From assembly GCF_001625215.2 (NCBI RefSeq), contig NC_030387.2, positions 682,001 to 746,000 of the forward strand: 64,000 nucleotides of DNA. Direction: 5' to 3'. Position 1 is the stretch's first letter. Each line of letters begins with the position of its first letter. Both the position numbers and the translations under genes were made by a program. Positions 48,356 through 60,651 of this stretch are shown one piece after another. Source of the stretch: Daucus carota subsp. sativus. Taxonomy: Eukaryota > Streptophyta > Magnoliopsida > Apiales > Apiaceae. The notes beneath the pieces are model-generated. The model was not told the origin of the DNA. It saw only the letters and a program-made list of their open reading frames with translations, and did no database searches.

Positions 48356-49117
48356 TGTTGTGTGATCAAAAAGGTGTTTTTGTGTATGTATACGTGTGTG
48401 TATATATTTGAATCTTATCTATATGTAACAGACAAACTAAGGAAGATGAAGGCTGACGTGTACTTTGGATTATATGTTATCCGTACGTCTATGTTAAAAC
48501 TAAACTGAATAAATACAGTGGATGTATAAATAGTTGTATTTAATATGGGTTTTTGTTTAATTAGATTTCTTTTAGAATTATAAAATATTAAGGGCTTTTT
48601 TTTATATGTACCCAACTTTGTGAACTTCTTTGCAAGATATTATGTTCTTCTAAATCAAATTGTGAAAATATGATTTTAGTTAAAAAATTTTACAAAACTA
48701 CAATTCAACTAGCTGCAAGTGCTTGCAACCATCTAAATCATATCAGCAAACTTTTGCAAACAACATTGCTATTCACCCAACATACACAAGCAACCAAAAT
48801 CAACCCTTGGCGAGGCCAGAAGCAACTATAATCAACTGGATTCATCAACTGATTTCAATTTCGGAGATCAACTATGCAATTTGTGGGTCTAGTTTACAAA
48901 AATCTTTTTTCATATTTGTCTCTTCAATGTATCACTTTTCAATTTTCATCTACTACCGACAATCGCAAAGATGAGAGAGAAAACCTCATCAGAAAAAATG
49001 GAGATCTTAGAACTGGTGATATCATCTCACGGCTTGACGGCGGTATTGATGACGGCGATATCATCTTTACCTCCGATTGATTTTCTCAGGTTTTCTGATT
49101 CAACAACATCATCAAAT
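48356..49117. other. Galactokinase promoter side and intergenic sequence
   Basis: No gene. The first 60 bp contain GTGTGTATATATTTGAATC, a TATA-like stretch seen on either strand, near the galactokinase start. Confidence 0.4.
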
Positions 49118-49250
49118 ACCATACCATACGTACTCAGTATATCCCGCTTAGAGCAGGGTCTGAGTAGGGTAAAATGTACGCAGCCATGCCCCTACCGTTA
49201 AAGTATAGATGCTGTTTTCGTGAAGACCCCCGACTTAGTGCACGATAAAT
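49118..49250 (-). mobile_element. SINE fragment (Au-like 3' region)
   Basis: On the minus strand it reads CACTAAGTCGGGGGTCTTC, then GGCATGGCTGCGTACATTTT, then CAGACCCTGCTCTAAGCGGG and ATATACTG, a close match to the element at 56301-56436. GGTCTGCGTACA and CCCAGACCC...GGGAT.....TGGG are known from plant Au-type SINE tails. No target duplication found. Confidence 0.7.
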
Positions 49251-50689
49251 AAAATAGTGTGTGATACAATATGACTATAATACCTTAGCCCAAGGCCTTC
49301 TTCACATGGGACTTACCTAAACATTCCCCATTGTCAATGGTGAAGTCCGGTGGAGGAAACGAACGGAAAAATCAAGAACCATCATTGTCACTTGTAAGTG
49401 GTGAAGTCCTGTGGAGGAAAATAACGGAGAAATCAAGAACCATCATTGTCATGGATTGTAATGTTGAAGTCCGCTAATTTGATGTGAAATGGAACCACTA
49501 CCATACAGGCGACGGTTATAAAGGCATGTAAAAAAGTGAAGTTACATACGGTGGTAGTTTTCACATATGTTGCTCTAGCGTTGACTCGATGTCCATATAA
49601 ACCTAAGTAATTATTTTATACTGACGAGTTTTCATTACGAGGAAACTCTAACGAGTTTGGAAAACTAAACAGGGGTGACCCCTCAGAAATTTATGCAGAT
49701 CATACTTTTGTCAACCACATCATCAAATATAAAGAGTTAATTCACGTGTTGGAAACACAAATCAAAACAAGAATATGTGTTAGCCAATATGTGTTAGCCT
49801 TCTCCAAGAAAGCGTTGCAGTTGTAATCGCATCAGTGAAATGAGAGGAAATAAGAGTAAAGTCCACCTCCAACACCTAACCCGTATATTTAAAAATATAA
49901 TACAACTAAACCGTAGATATATATGTAAATAAGAAGTATAAACTTAAAACAAAAGTAATATGGTAGTAATTTTAGAAAAAAGAAAGAAAAAGCAGTATTT
50001 GTGACAAATTTTCTATCATCATTATATAATAATTGGCAACAAAACATTTCTGGTGAATGTGTTTAAAAATTTCATGTAACAAAATATTGGGAGCTGTTTT
50101 TTGCTTCTTTTTTTTTAATATTTCCTCCATCTTATAAATATTAGCTGACTTATTATTTAATCTCTCATAAAATTGTCTGGATTTTAAACACATTTTCAAA
50201 CCACATCTGATACACTGGACTACTAATATGAGTATAGATTTTGAGATAGTCAAGAGTTCCAAATGTTAATGCTTTGCTTGTTAACAACTATACGAATTAT
50301 TTATTCACAAAAACCAGGCTAATAAATAAATTTTATTTTAATTTGTTTTGAATATAAAAACATCACTCCATAACCAACCACTCTTTGTATAAAATGAAAA
50401 AGAATTTGAATTCCCTTCAAAACTTATCAACTCAATTGACAAAAATTAGACTAATGAACAAGTTTGAATGTGAAATTAAATTTCCCTCCGATAATAATAG
50501 TTAGCTAGCCTTTGAAAAAATGAAAAAAATTTAAACTTACCCAAGACATATCAAATGTTTTTCCAATGAAAATTCATTTTCCTTATATCTAAATTCTATA
50601 TGAATTACTAAAAAAGCAAACTCATGTAATCATCATTTTGTTTACACAAAATATTTGTTCAGAATAACTTGAAAGAAATGAAAGATAAT
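49251..50689. other. Intergenic
   Basis: No gene. A short direct repeat is present at 49340-49455: GGTGAAGTCC(G/T)GTGGAGGAAA and AATCAAGAACCATCATTGTCA occur twice with about 60 bp between them. Confidence 0.5.
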
Positions 50690-51460
50690 TTCATTTCTCC
50701 AAATAAAACTTCAGCACGAATCAGCTCCCTTGCCTCCCACACACTTCTCCAAATAAAATTTCGATTGTTGCCCAGCGTCGAATTCAGAAAGTTAGTCGAG
50801 GGAAAGTAACGAGCATTTAACAGTCTACTAACCAAGTTGTTCGGTTTAGTGAGGAAGCGCCTACTTTGTTTACCAAGTAAGGCCATGTTGAAGTCTCGAA
50901 AATTTCGAAAACCAAAGCCCATAGTTGATTTATGTTTACATAATCGATCCGAACCCATCAAATGTATCCCCTAGTGCCATCAGATTTCGAGCTCTACCAG
51001 TATTTGGATATAATTCTCTCTATGTCTTTTGTAATTTTTAATGGCAAGAGAAAAACGCTCATAACATAATTGGGAATCGTTTGAGTAACCGATTAATCTG
51101 GACATCTTTGCCAGGCTTTGAACTAAGTTTACCATCCCAAGTTTCCACCCTCTTCTTGACTTTGTCCTTCAAAAAAACTGGTGATGTCGATTTGTTTCTA
51201 CCCAATATATTTGGAAGGCCCAAGTATGTACCACGATCATCTGCCTCCTGTATTCTTAGTGTGTCACATATTAGCGTTTACTACTGTTTCCCATGTTTGT
51301 GCTGAGAAAAACCGATGATTTGAAGGTGTTTATCTTTTGCCCTGTTGCACCCTCAAAAATTTTCAACATATTCAACACATTTTGAGCTTCCTCTACATTA
51401 GCCTTACAGTATAAGTAACTGTCATCAGCAAAAAACATATGTCATCAATCCTCATGTTTG
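50690..51460 (-). pseudogene. LINE retrotransposon ORF2 fragment
   Basis: Frames on the minus strand read YILGLPNILGRNKSTS, FLKDKVKKRVETWDGKLSSK, then FRNFRDFNMALLGKQSRRFL, VSRLLNARYFPSTNFLNSTL and FIWRSVWEARELI. This order matches the end of the reverse transcriptase and the zf-RVT-like tail of plant L1-type LINEs. A trace of the YADD-proximal region (near FLLMTVTYTVRL, with shifts) lies at about 51400-51450. Several stops and frame changes break it, so it is an inactive 5'-truncated copy. Not a host gene. Confidence 0.85.
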
Positions 51461-52367
51461 TGCACTTGAAATAAGATTTAAAGATCAATGTCAAGAAATC
51501 ACAACCATTACAACATATGCTTTCAAAACAAGTTCACAAATATTAAAACAACTTATAATATTTTAGATATTATATATGATATGAAATTTGATCATAATGT
51601 GAAAGTCAAGTACAACAAAGTCTTGAGATTTAAAGAAAAATCTGAAAAAAAAACTTTAACTAACACATAAGCTAAGTTGTATTTTATTTGTATATGTTGT
51701 ACACTACAAATGCACATTGTATGAGTGAAATTAATGTATATACATTGTAGTCATTGAGTACATATTTCTAAATTCAATATATAGAGACACATTGTTGGTT
51801 GAGCGACAAAATATTCCGAAAAGCATTGGCGATATTTGCTTGGGAGAATGATCTATAATTTATTTATATCCTTTTATTATTTTATATGCATCGAATATAG
51901 ATGGGGAGAATGTATTATTTGAAATTAAATGATATTCTAAGAGATGAAATATGTAATTGAATTTTTGGAATCCAACTCAGAATTTATTTTGAGTTTTTGA
52001 AAATATAAATTTTTGCAAACTTATCTTTTATCATACAAAAATATGATATGATTTTATGATTATTTTTCATAAAATATTGTTTTGCAATTAAATGTAGCAT
52101 AAATTACAGAGTAGTAACTGAACTTTACCCGCTTTTACATTTTGGTGGCCAAAATTTCAAATTTCCAATATAGTGGTCGAGCATTGCTTTTAAGATAACT
52201 TTCCTATTATATTCATTTTTGTGTTATGTAACCAACGTTATGTATGATTTTATATCATTTAAATAAAAGTATATATGATTATTATATTCATTATTTGATA
52301 AAATTAACAAATGAAAATTTTGATTTTTCAAGCATTTCACCAACCTATATGTGAACCTGGTTAAGGT
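51461..52367. other. Intergenic, very AT-rich
   Basis: No gene or element ends that I can support. Confidence 0.5.
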
Positions 52368-53012
52368 GGGTTAGAATATCTCCAACCATACAATTTTTTT
52401 ATGAAAATAGTTTAATAATTATAAAATAAAAAAATTTAGCCAACAGGTCGAAAAACTCAACTCCAACCATGCTCAGCTGTTGTCTATAAATTTAGCCAAC
52501 CTCCTATGGATGACTAAATTTGTCGAACATCTACAGGTCTGTAAGAAATCTGTAGGAAGATTGCACATCATTTATTACCATATTGAACTGATATATTCTA
52601 TTTTAACAATCTAAAATATTAATAACATATTATTTTTGAATTATAACCAACCAATATAACCAATACCATTGAAGCAAAATATCTTACAGGTTCAACAAAT
52701 TTTACATAATGTCTTACAGGTTCCATTTAGCCAACGATTATAGCCAACGCCGTTGGAGATACTCTAATTATGTAAAATTTGTCGAAGCTGTAAGCCATTT
52801 TGCTGCGATGGTACTGGCTATATTGGTTGGCTATATTTCAGAAATAGTAAGTTATTATTTTTTCAAGTTATTATAAATACAATGTATATTATCATATGGT
52901 AATAAATGATACGAAATCTTGCTACAGATATTACCACAGGCATGTAGTGGTTGGCCAAATATAGCCAACATCAATTGGTTGGCTATATTTTTAAACGAGG
53001 ATTATGTGTGGT
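52368..53012. mobile_element. Cluster of MITE sequence (TTAGCCAAC/GTTGGCTA family)
   Basis: Starts TAGAATATCTCCAACCA and has GCCGTTGGAGATACTCT at about 52748-52765, an inverted pair. A further block to about 53010 repeats ATTGGTTGGCTATATTT. This is the same family as 55595-55929 inside the invertase intron 4. Probably two overlapping insertions; target duplications not resolved. Confidence 0.6.
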
Positions 53013-53505
53013 TGGATCGAGTAAATTTCACACATTATCTGTAATTTTTATTTATGATATAATTTAATGAATTTTAGATAAGGGTTTTGATGAATTGAAA
53101 ATGCTCTTATATAATTAATAAAATGAAATTAATCATAATAGGAAACTAAATCTTCTCATCCTATCCATATACCCAATTATTATTTGATTTGTTCCCACAA
53201 TAAAGATTTCTTCCCTATATCCATGCCATTCATCGATCCGCACTGAAGTTCCAAAATCAAAGGAGTTCTTGACTTAATTTATCTTCGATTTCTTCTTATC
53301 ATTATCAACATATATTCTCTCTACCTCCTTTATATTCTATACTTTTATTCAAAAAATATCTTTTTTTCAATGTAAAGAAATCATCATTCTTGCTCATTCA
53401 TTAGAATTTTTCCAAAAAGAATAATAAATAAAAGTATCTATTATGCAAATTTTACTAGTAATCAATGTAAAAAAGTAAAGTATTATCTAAAAAGGATAGA
53501 CCGTG

Positions 53506-53515
53506 TATATAAATA
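53506..53515 (+). promoter_or_regulatory. TATA box of the invertase gene
   Basis: TATATAAATA 37-46 bp before the ATG, which predicts a very short leader. An alternative upstream start site cannot be excluded. Confidence 0.5.
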
Positions 53516-53551
53516 TATCATTCCCTTGTTATTTGATCTTGCACACGAATA

Positions 53552-56500
53552 ATGGCACGAACAAAGATTTTAGTCTTTTCTTCAGACTCTTCCTTATTCT
53601 TACTATCAATTTTTTCGTTCATCTTCTTAAATATAAATGGCGTCGATTCAACTCACCGGGTTTTTCCGGAACTCCAATCTATTTCGGCTGTTGATGTCAA
53701 GCTAGTGCATAGAACTGGTTATCATTTTCAGCCTCAGAAACACTGGATCAACGGTACGTATATAAATCTCTGGATCCTTGCATGGACACTCATTCATGCA
53801 TGCATCTCAAATATTTATGCAGCATGAGCCACAAAACCACAAATTGAAAAGAGTCTAGCTTAGCTAGCCCTGAAAAGTTTGTGATTCTTTTTCTTTTGTT
53901 TTAGATAGTTGATTTCGAATAACTGGTAAATTTTATTATTAAACATTTAAACCCTGATCTTCGTAAATTATTTTTGACGGATCTAGTATTCAAGCCTTGG
54001 AGGCGCCAAGCAAATTTTCAGAAAACATCTGTATATTTTTAAATTTTGTAGGGGCAATTTTATAATTTTGTAAGATTTAGAATGGTGAAAAGATGAAAAA
54101 TTATTTTGGGATGGACAACTATTTACGTGTCTCTTATTAAATATGTCCCGTGTATTTGTGTTGCTAAGTTCATGTGTTTGTATTTAGTGGATTCAGGGTT
54201 CTGGTATTTAGTTATGAATTTAGTTAATACACTTGGTTGAATATATTTGTGAAAATCTCATAAATTCAGTATCGAATTCTAATATTATTTTTATTTTTTG
54301 CATATCGGTGAATGCACAAAATGACTCTCAGATCCCAATGGTAAGTTCTTGATTTACAAATCTTGAAATGTCTAAATATTCAACTATTGATCATGCTAAT
54401 TGCTTATGTAATTTTTATATTTTGAGATTTTCAGGACCAATGTTTTACAAAGGTTATTACCATCTCTTTTATCAGTACAATCCCAAAGGTTCTGTCTGGG
54501 GAAACATTGTATGGGCTCACTCTGTTTCAAAGGACTTGATCAATTGGATTGCACTTGAGCCGGCAATCTTTCCATCAAAACCATTTGATCAATACGGTTG
54601 TTGGTCCGGATCAGCCACCATTCTTCCGGGCAATAAGCCTGTAATACTATACACTGGTATAGTATCCCCTGATCCTGAAAATGCCCAAGTCCAGAACTAT
54701 GCAGTTCCTGCTAATTATTCGGATCCTTTTCTTCGTGAATGGGTGAAACCAGACAACAATCCTTTGGTTGGTGTCCATACCGAAAACCCATCTGCATTTC
54801 GTGATCCTACTACTGCATGGTTTGATGGTGGCCACTGGAAAATGTTGGTTGGTAGCAGCAGAAAACACAGAGGAATTGCCTATTTGTATCGGAGTAAAGA
54901 CTTCAAGAAATGGAAAAGGTCCCCCCATCCTTTACATACTAAAGCCGAGACAGGAATGTGGGAATGTCCTGATTTTTACCCCGTGACTCCAAGAAGTGAG
55001 GACGGATTGGATAATTCCAAAATGGGGAGGGGTATTAAGCATGTGTTGAAGGTTAGTCTGAATTCGACTAGATATGAGTACTACACAATTGGAAGATATA
55101 ACCGCGTCAGGGATTTTTATGTTCCGGACAACACTTCAGTTGATGGCTGGGCAGGATTGAGATATGATTATGGCAACTTTTATGCTTCAAAAACTTTCTA
55201 TGATCCAATTAAAAAGAGAAGGATCTTGTGGGGTTGGGCTAATGAGTCAGATAGTCAGATTGATGATGTTCAAAAGGGCTGGGCTGGAATTCAGGTAATT
55301 TTAATAAATTCTATCTGAAATTCTTGTGCTAGTCTTGCCTCAGAAATATAGTGCTCACTACATACCCATTCTTATAGCTAATTCCAAGAAGAATTTGGCT
55401 GGATCCAAGCGGAAGACAGTTGGTCCAGTGGCCGATTGAAGAAGTAGAAGGACTGCGAGGATCAGAGCTACACATGAGAAATCAGAAACTTGATATGGGA
55501 GTTCATGTTGAAGTAACAGGAATTACAGCTGCACAGGTATGTTTACATCTGAAAAATGACAGTAAATTAAGTTACACAAGCATAAACATTACAAGAGCAT
55601 CTCCAACGGTGTGGCTAAAAATAGTTGGCTAAATTGGACATGTAATATATTATATAAAATTTGCTGATCATGTAAGACAATTTGCTTTGATGGTACTGTC
55701 TATATTTTCAAAATGGTATGTTATTATTATATCAATTTATTTAATATAGAATATATCATTTTAATATAATAATGGATGATGTAGAATCTTGCTACATGTC
55801 TCTAAAGATTGGTCAAATATAGCTAACATCACAAGATTGTCTAAAATTATAGACAAAAGAATACCCTGTTGGAGTTCAATTTTATTATAAATTTTATTTA
55901 TTTAAAGACTCGGCATGGTTGGAGATGCTGTAACCTTGGTGCATCATTTTTCATAATGCATTCCATATTTTGTGTCTACTCAGGCCGATGTTGATGTGAC
56001 GTTTTCATTCAAGAGCTTGGAGAAAGCGAAGTCATTTGATCCTGAATGGAAAAACTTAGACGCTCAGGATGTCTGTGACTCAATGGGATCAACCATACAG
56101 GGTGGTCTTGGTCCATTTGGGCTATTGACATTGGCTTCGAAAGATTTAGAAGAATATACACCCGTCTTTTTCAGAATTTTCAAGGCTGAAGATCAGAAGC
56201 TTAAAGTTCTGATGTGTTCTGATGCAAAAAGGTAGCTTCAGCTCCCTCCCTCCCTCCCAAAGTTATTCAAAAAATTATTAACATGGACTTATTTATCAAT
56301 ACTTTGTATTGCACTAAGTCGGGGGTCTGAACGGAAACAGCCTCCCTATTCTTTAGAGTAGGAGCATGGTCTGCGTACATTTTCCCCTTCCCAGACCCTG
56401 CTCTAAGCGGGATATACTGGGTTGGTTTGGTTTGGTTTATTTATCAATGTTGTTTGTTCCGAAGGTCGTCTTTGGCTGAAGGATTGTACAAGCCATCGTT

Positions 56501-56832
56501 TGCAGGATTCGTCGATGTCGATTTGAGTGATAAAAAAATTTCTCTCAGAAGTCTGGTAAGCACCATTTTTATGAACATTTTACTCTAATCTGCATTTCTG
56601 CATATATGAATATATTGTGATTTTTATTGTTGTGTTTGATTTGATACAGATTGACAATTCAGTGGTTGAAAGTTTTGGGGCTCAAGGAAAAACCTGCATA
56701 TCATCAAGGGTTTATCCAACACTGGCAATTTACAACAATGCTCATTTATTTGTTTTCAATAATGGAACAGAGCCCATCACTGTAGATAGTTTGGATGCTT
56801 GGAGCATGAATTCTCCTTCTGAGATGAACTAA
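53552..56832 (+). CDS. Cell-wall-type acid invertase (beta-fructofuranosidase, GH32)
   Basis: Seven exons: 53552-53753, 54332-54340, 54435-55294, 55378-55536, 55984-56231, 56465-56555, 56650-56832; 1752 nt, 583 aa. It hydrolyses sucrose to glucose and fructose in the apoplast. A signal peptide covers roughly residues 1-30. Exon 2 is the classic 9-nt plant mini-exon completing NDPNG, which contains the nucleophile Asp. Other GH32 motifs follow: [19 protein letters not shown] (RDP) and WECPDFYP with the acid/base Glu; Pro in WECPD marks cell-wall rather than vacuolar enzymes. The C-terminal beta-sandwich has [31 protein letters not shown] and ISSRVYP. Length is normal and all key residues are present, so it should be active. 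Intron 4 carries a MITE and intron 5 a SINE. Two putative invertase-inhibitor genes lie about 18 kb upstream. Confidence 0.95.
54332..54340 (+). other. Nine-base mini-exon of the invertase
   Basis: ATCCCAATG between CTCTCAG and GTAAGT. With the flanking G residues it makes Asp-Pro-Asn of the NDPNG active-site motif. Skipping it would remove DPN without a frame shift. Confidence 0.92.
55595..55929. mobile_element. MITE in invertase intron 4
   Basis: Inverted ends GAGCATCTCCAAC and GTTGGAGATGCT with interior TAGTTGGCTAAATT-like sequence. It occupies most of intron 4. A relative lies at 52368-53012. Confidence 0.65.
56301..56436 (+). mobile_element. SINE insertion in invertase intron 5
   Basis: 136-bp element carrying CACTAAGTCGGGGGTCTGAA, GGTCTGCGTACATTTTCC, CCAGACCCTGCTCTAAGC and GGGATATACTGGGTTGG, as in Au-type plant SINEs, with a short GGTTT tail. 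A perfect 12-bp duplication TTATTTATCAAT flanks it (56289-56300, 56437-56448), as expected for retroposition. The tRNA-like head seems missing or diverged. A second copy is at 49118-49250 in the other orientation. Confidence 0.85.
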
Positions 56833-57312
56833 AATGCACGAAGATTGATTTAACAGGATTTTAATACTATTTAGTGATTATGGAATTTTAGTTCATTTTA
56901 TTCCAAAAGAAATATTGTTATAGGTCTTTTTTTCTTGAGTTTTCTAAACATTCCAGATATTTTGAATTCTTTTTGATTAAGTTTAAAAAAAATTAGGATT
57001 TATCGATTATATTCCAATTCAACTAAAAATCTTTGATTTATCCCAAAAAATCTTTGATAAATTTATTATAAATTCTGAATTGATAGATCAACTAATTAAT
57101 TTAATTTCAATCATTTTAAATTATCACGTTAATAATATCGTCTTACTTTTATAGATCCATCATACCGATCGTGTTCGTGCTATATATAAATCAGGGTTTT
57201 CTTTAATATAACATATTTATGATTTTCCTTTATCTATAGAATTTTCTTCTATCCCAAAATTTATCATATTATGTAGTTAAAATGTAAAATAGGTTAGTTA
57301 AAATGTAAAATA
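56833..57312. other. Invertase 3' region
   Basis: AT-rich, likely 3' untranslated sequence then intergenic. ATGTAAAATAGG occurs twice around 57285-57315; the second is the left target duplication of the next element. Confidence 0.45.
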
Positions 57313-57978
57313 GGGTCGCGCTCAAAAGATAACCAGTCCTTAAAACAAAACCAGAGAACCACTAACGTTTTATTGCAGAATTCGAAATTTTAAATAAATT
57401 TTTAGAATTTAAATCTAAATACATGTGTGTTTTTTTATGTTTTTTCATCGTTATGTGTGTTTAAAAATAATTTTAAATATAATACATAAATATTGACATT
57501 TTTTGCATGTGAAGTTATGCGACAGAACCTTAACTCCTAAGAGCAAGTCCAATAGGTGTGCTAAATCAAGTCTTAAATCCAAAAATAGGGAATATGGGAT
57601 AAAATTGCACTCCAACACTATGCTAGTGATGTGCTAAATCACTAGCACATGCCTCCCCTTCCCTATTTTTAGAATATGCTAGCCACTTCTACTATTTGTT
57701 TCATTAAAATATTCATTTCCCTCTCTCCTCCACATCATTTCTCTCTCTCTTTTTTTCCTCTTCCCCTCTTTTTTAATATTATTATAATAATAGGGAATGG
57801 ATGTAGGGAGTACTATTGGAGCTCATGTGCTAAATCTTGTGCTAAATCACTAAGACATATTATTTTATAATATTTTTAGGGAACCTCTTAGCATAGTGTT
57901 GGACTTGCTCTAACTAATATTAAAAATAAGATAAGGGTTCTCTGATTCTCTCTGATGGTTCTATTCTGAACATGACCC
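57313..57978. mobile_element. Mutator-like MITE hosting a nested MITE
   Basis: Ends GGGTCGCGCTCAAAAGATAACC and GGTTCTATTCTGAACATGACCC are imperfect inverted repeats of about 22 bp. A perfect 10-bp duplication ATGTAAAATA flanks it (57303-57312, 57979-57988), a length typical of Mutator-like elements. It contains the insertion 57541-57910. A related copy without that insert lies at 257-510. Confidence 0.8.
57541..57910. mobile_element. Tourist/Harbinger-type MITE, nested
   Basis: 370 bp with ends GAGCAAGTCCAATA and TTGGACTTGCTC and a 3-bp TAA duplication (57538-57540, 57911-57913). The related sequence at about 470-485 (CCTAACTAATAC) shows the uninterrupted site. Three-base TAA duplications fit the PIF/Harbinger group. 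Interior has repeated GTGCTAAATC. Confidence 0.78.
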
Positions 57979-60651
57979 ATGTAAAATAACATCTCTTTAT
58001 AAAACTATCATGAAGATGTGATTCTTCATGCTGAAATTTGTAACAAGTTCATGCAAAAAGCTCAAAACAGCTTTTTCCAAAAATATGGGAAAAGCTGCTT
58101 TTGCCGTTCAGAAAAGCTGTTTTTAGATTTACCAAACATTTATCAAACAGTTTTTCCCCTGAAAAAACTGTTGTTGCGGTCTGCACCAACCGCAAACAGT
58201 AAATCACAAACATTTAAAATGCGCCAACCTATTTTGATATTCGTCTTTAATCACAAATTTTGTGTTACGACAAGGAGGACATTCCCCTTCGGAGGCAAAT
58301 TAAATTTGACTAATTTGATTATTGATTGTGAGAACTGGAAGGAGAGCATAAAGGCACATGGGCACACATGGTGCGCATGAAATTTATGAATGCAAACAGT
58401 GCTGTCATTTTGCTGACTTTCAAATCCAATCCTTCATTGTCCCCTTAAATGCATACGTGCAACATTGCAAGTGGTCCATCCACTTCAATCATCATCTCCT
58501 CCCCTCTAACTAAACCTTTCAAGCAAAGCATCTACATCCTCATCTAATTTTCCATCTTTCATCAAAATTATAACCACTCATGTCAACACATTCATAGATT
58601 TTTGCCACCACAAAAATCAAAACGAATTTCAAAATCGGTTTTTCTAGGTGTGCTCGTAGACACATGTTAAGTACCAACTCTCATGAAAATGATTTAATTT
58701 GATCGGGTGAAACTGATGTGAATGCATGGGTCGTCAACATTTAATATTCATCCACCAATCAAAAGTTAGTATTCTCATGGGAGTTGGTGACTATTGTGTG
58801 TTATAAGCACATCATTGAAAATTCATTTCAAAATTAACGGAATCAGAATTCCAAATAATTACAGATCAAATACAAATTTTATCTGCTTATTAAGATAATC
58901 GAAACCGCTAAAAATCGAGAAAAATAGTAAACAAGTGACAAAGTCACAGTTTGTCAGTGAGGGTGAGTGAGGCTGTTTTAAGGGATGGGTTTTGTCCTTG
59001 CATTCCCTAAATCAGGGAAAAACCAACTCTCATGCAAAGCACTGTTTACTATTCCATCTCCCCCTACACCCTACCTCACATGCCACCCACATTGAACCAG
59101 ACATAATGCCAGCTCCATCACCTATATGTATAATATTATATTTACCAGCTCATGGATGTAGGGACAGCATAACAAAGATTACATGATTTGTACCACAGTC
59201 CATTCAATTGTTTTGGACAAACTCTAGTTTAGAATGTTGATAGCAGCAAGCAAGCAGTGGGATATTTACAATACAGTAGTACTATTGCATTATTGCATTA
59301 TTAGGCATTATTGCATTATTAGGCTGGCCTATTTATGAGATTCCCTATTCAAACAATTGCAACTCAGGACAAAAATCTAATCAACATCTATCTTTGTAAC
59401 CAATGACACCTTGAATAACCTACTTTTTTATCTACCACCAAAGGATATGTCATTTTCACCTTGACAGTTTATCTTGCTTAAAGTGCATCCTCTCTCAGTA
59501 AAAACTGAAAGTAAGCATGATATTATACTACTACTTCTTCACTTTAAATATGGAATAATTATTTTCTTTTATGTTGTTTACTGTACAAAAAAGGAAAGTG
59601 ACACTAATAAACAGGTCTTGAAATACCTTCTTCAGGCCAACTCCACAGTCCACACAAGAACACTGCTCAAAAAAAGGATTCTCATAAAGTAAAAACAAAT
59701 TGATTGGTTTCAGATAAACTTCAAAACATGAAACAGATAACCAGTGATACAGAGTCACAAAATAACAATACTGAATTGTTATTGGGATCTTAAAAACACA
59801 ACCAAAGATCCTCCAACTGTAAATGATAAAAAGTTTGAAGCTTCTTATCAACCACTGTTAACACTACAAATTTTGGTTTCCTACAGGGTAGGAAAATGGG
59901 TATTAATTACAACTTAATTAATAATAATAGACCCTATTTGTATGCATGAATATACCAAATCAAATCATTTCAAACTGCCGTGTCAACATTTTGTAACAAA
60001 TTTCATACACAATTTGAAACCTGCAACACTACTCTTAACCTAATAACCTTAGAAATGTAAGCAGAACAGAAATACTGAGTACAAAGTCGATCAGTTTGAC
60101 CTTGATTTAGTATAGTTTACAATCTCAGGGTAAGCTTCAACTCAACGAAAACAATTTATCAATTTAAGGTCACCTAGGATAATCAAGAACGAAATATGAA
60201 GTCCAGTTCAAGAAGTCAAAAACCCACTAATTCAGTTTGTTCAGCCTTAAATTGTAAAAATATTGAGTTGGTCGAACAAAGCTTGAACTTCGTTGAGCTC
60301 AACTTGACTCGTTTACTATTCCTAGACAACAAACTTACCAGACTCGATTTGATAACAAAAATTCGAACTCTACCCGACTCGTTTACTATTCCTAGACAAT
60401 AAGCTTATCAGACTCGTTTCGACAAGAAAGTTCCACCTCTAAACCAATATAACTAAGACTCGTCTCGACTCGGATCCTAATTAGCCTCTTATAGTTTCAC
60501 GCATTTGCCATCCTACACCCCACACACCACACAAAAATTCAACTATTCAAAATTTAAACCGATAAGATCAACTGTACCAAACACTTAACAATCAAATGTT
60601 CAATTTGGATCACAGAAAAACGTAAAAATAAAAAATATAAAGAAAACAATA
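57979..60651. other. Intergenic, invertase to bHLH gene
   Basis: No gene supported. A fold-back-rich patch with AAAAGCTGTTTTT-like phrases at about 58050-58200 may be a degraded MITE. Segments at 60290-60420 repeat GACTCGTTTACTATTCCTAG and are low-order repeats. A simple ATTGCATTATTAGGC repeat is at 59284-59322. Confidence 0.45.

Noticed and set aside
54647..54928. Minus-strand open frame inside the invertase
   Set aside because: Antisense shadow of GH32 exon 3.
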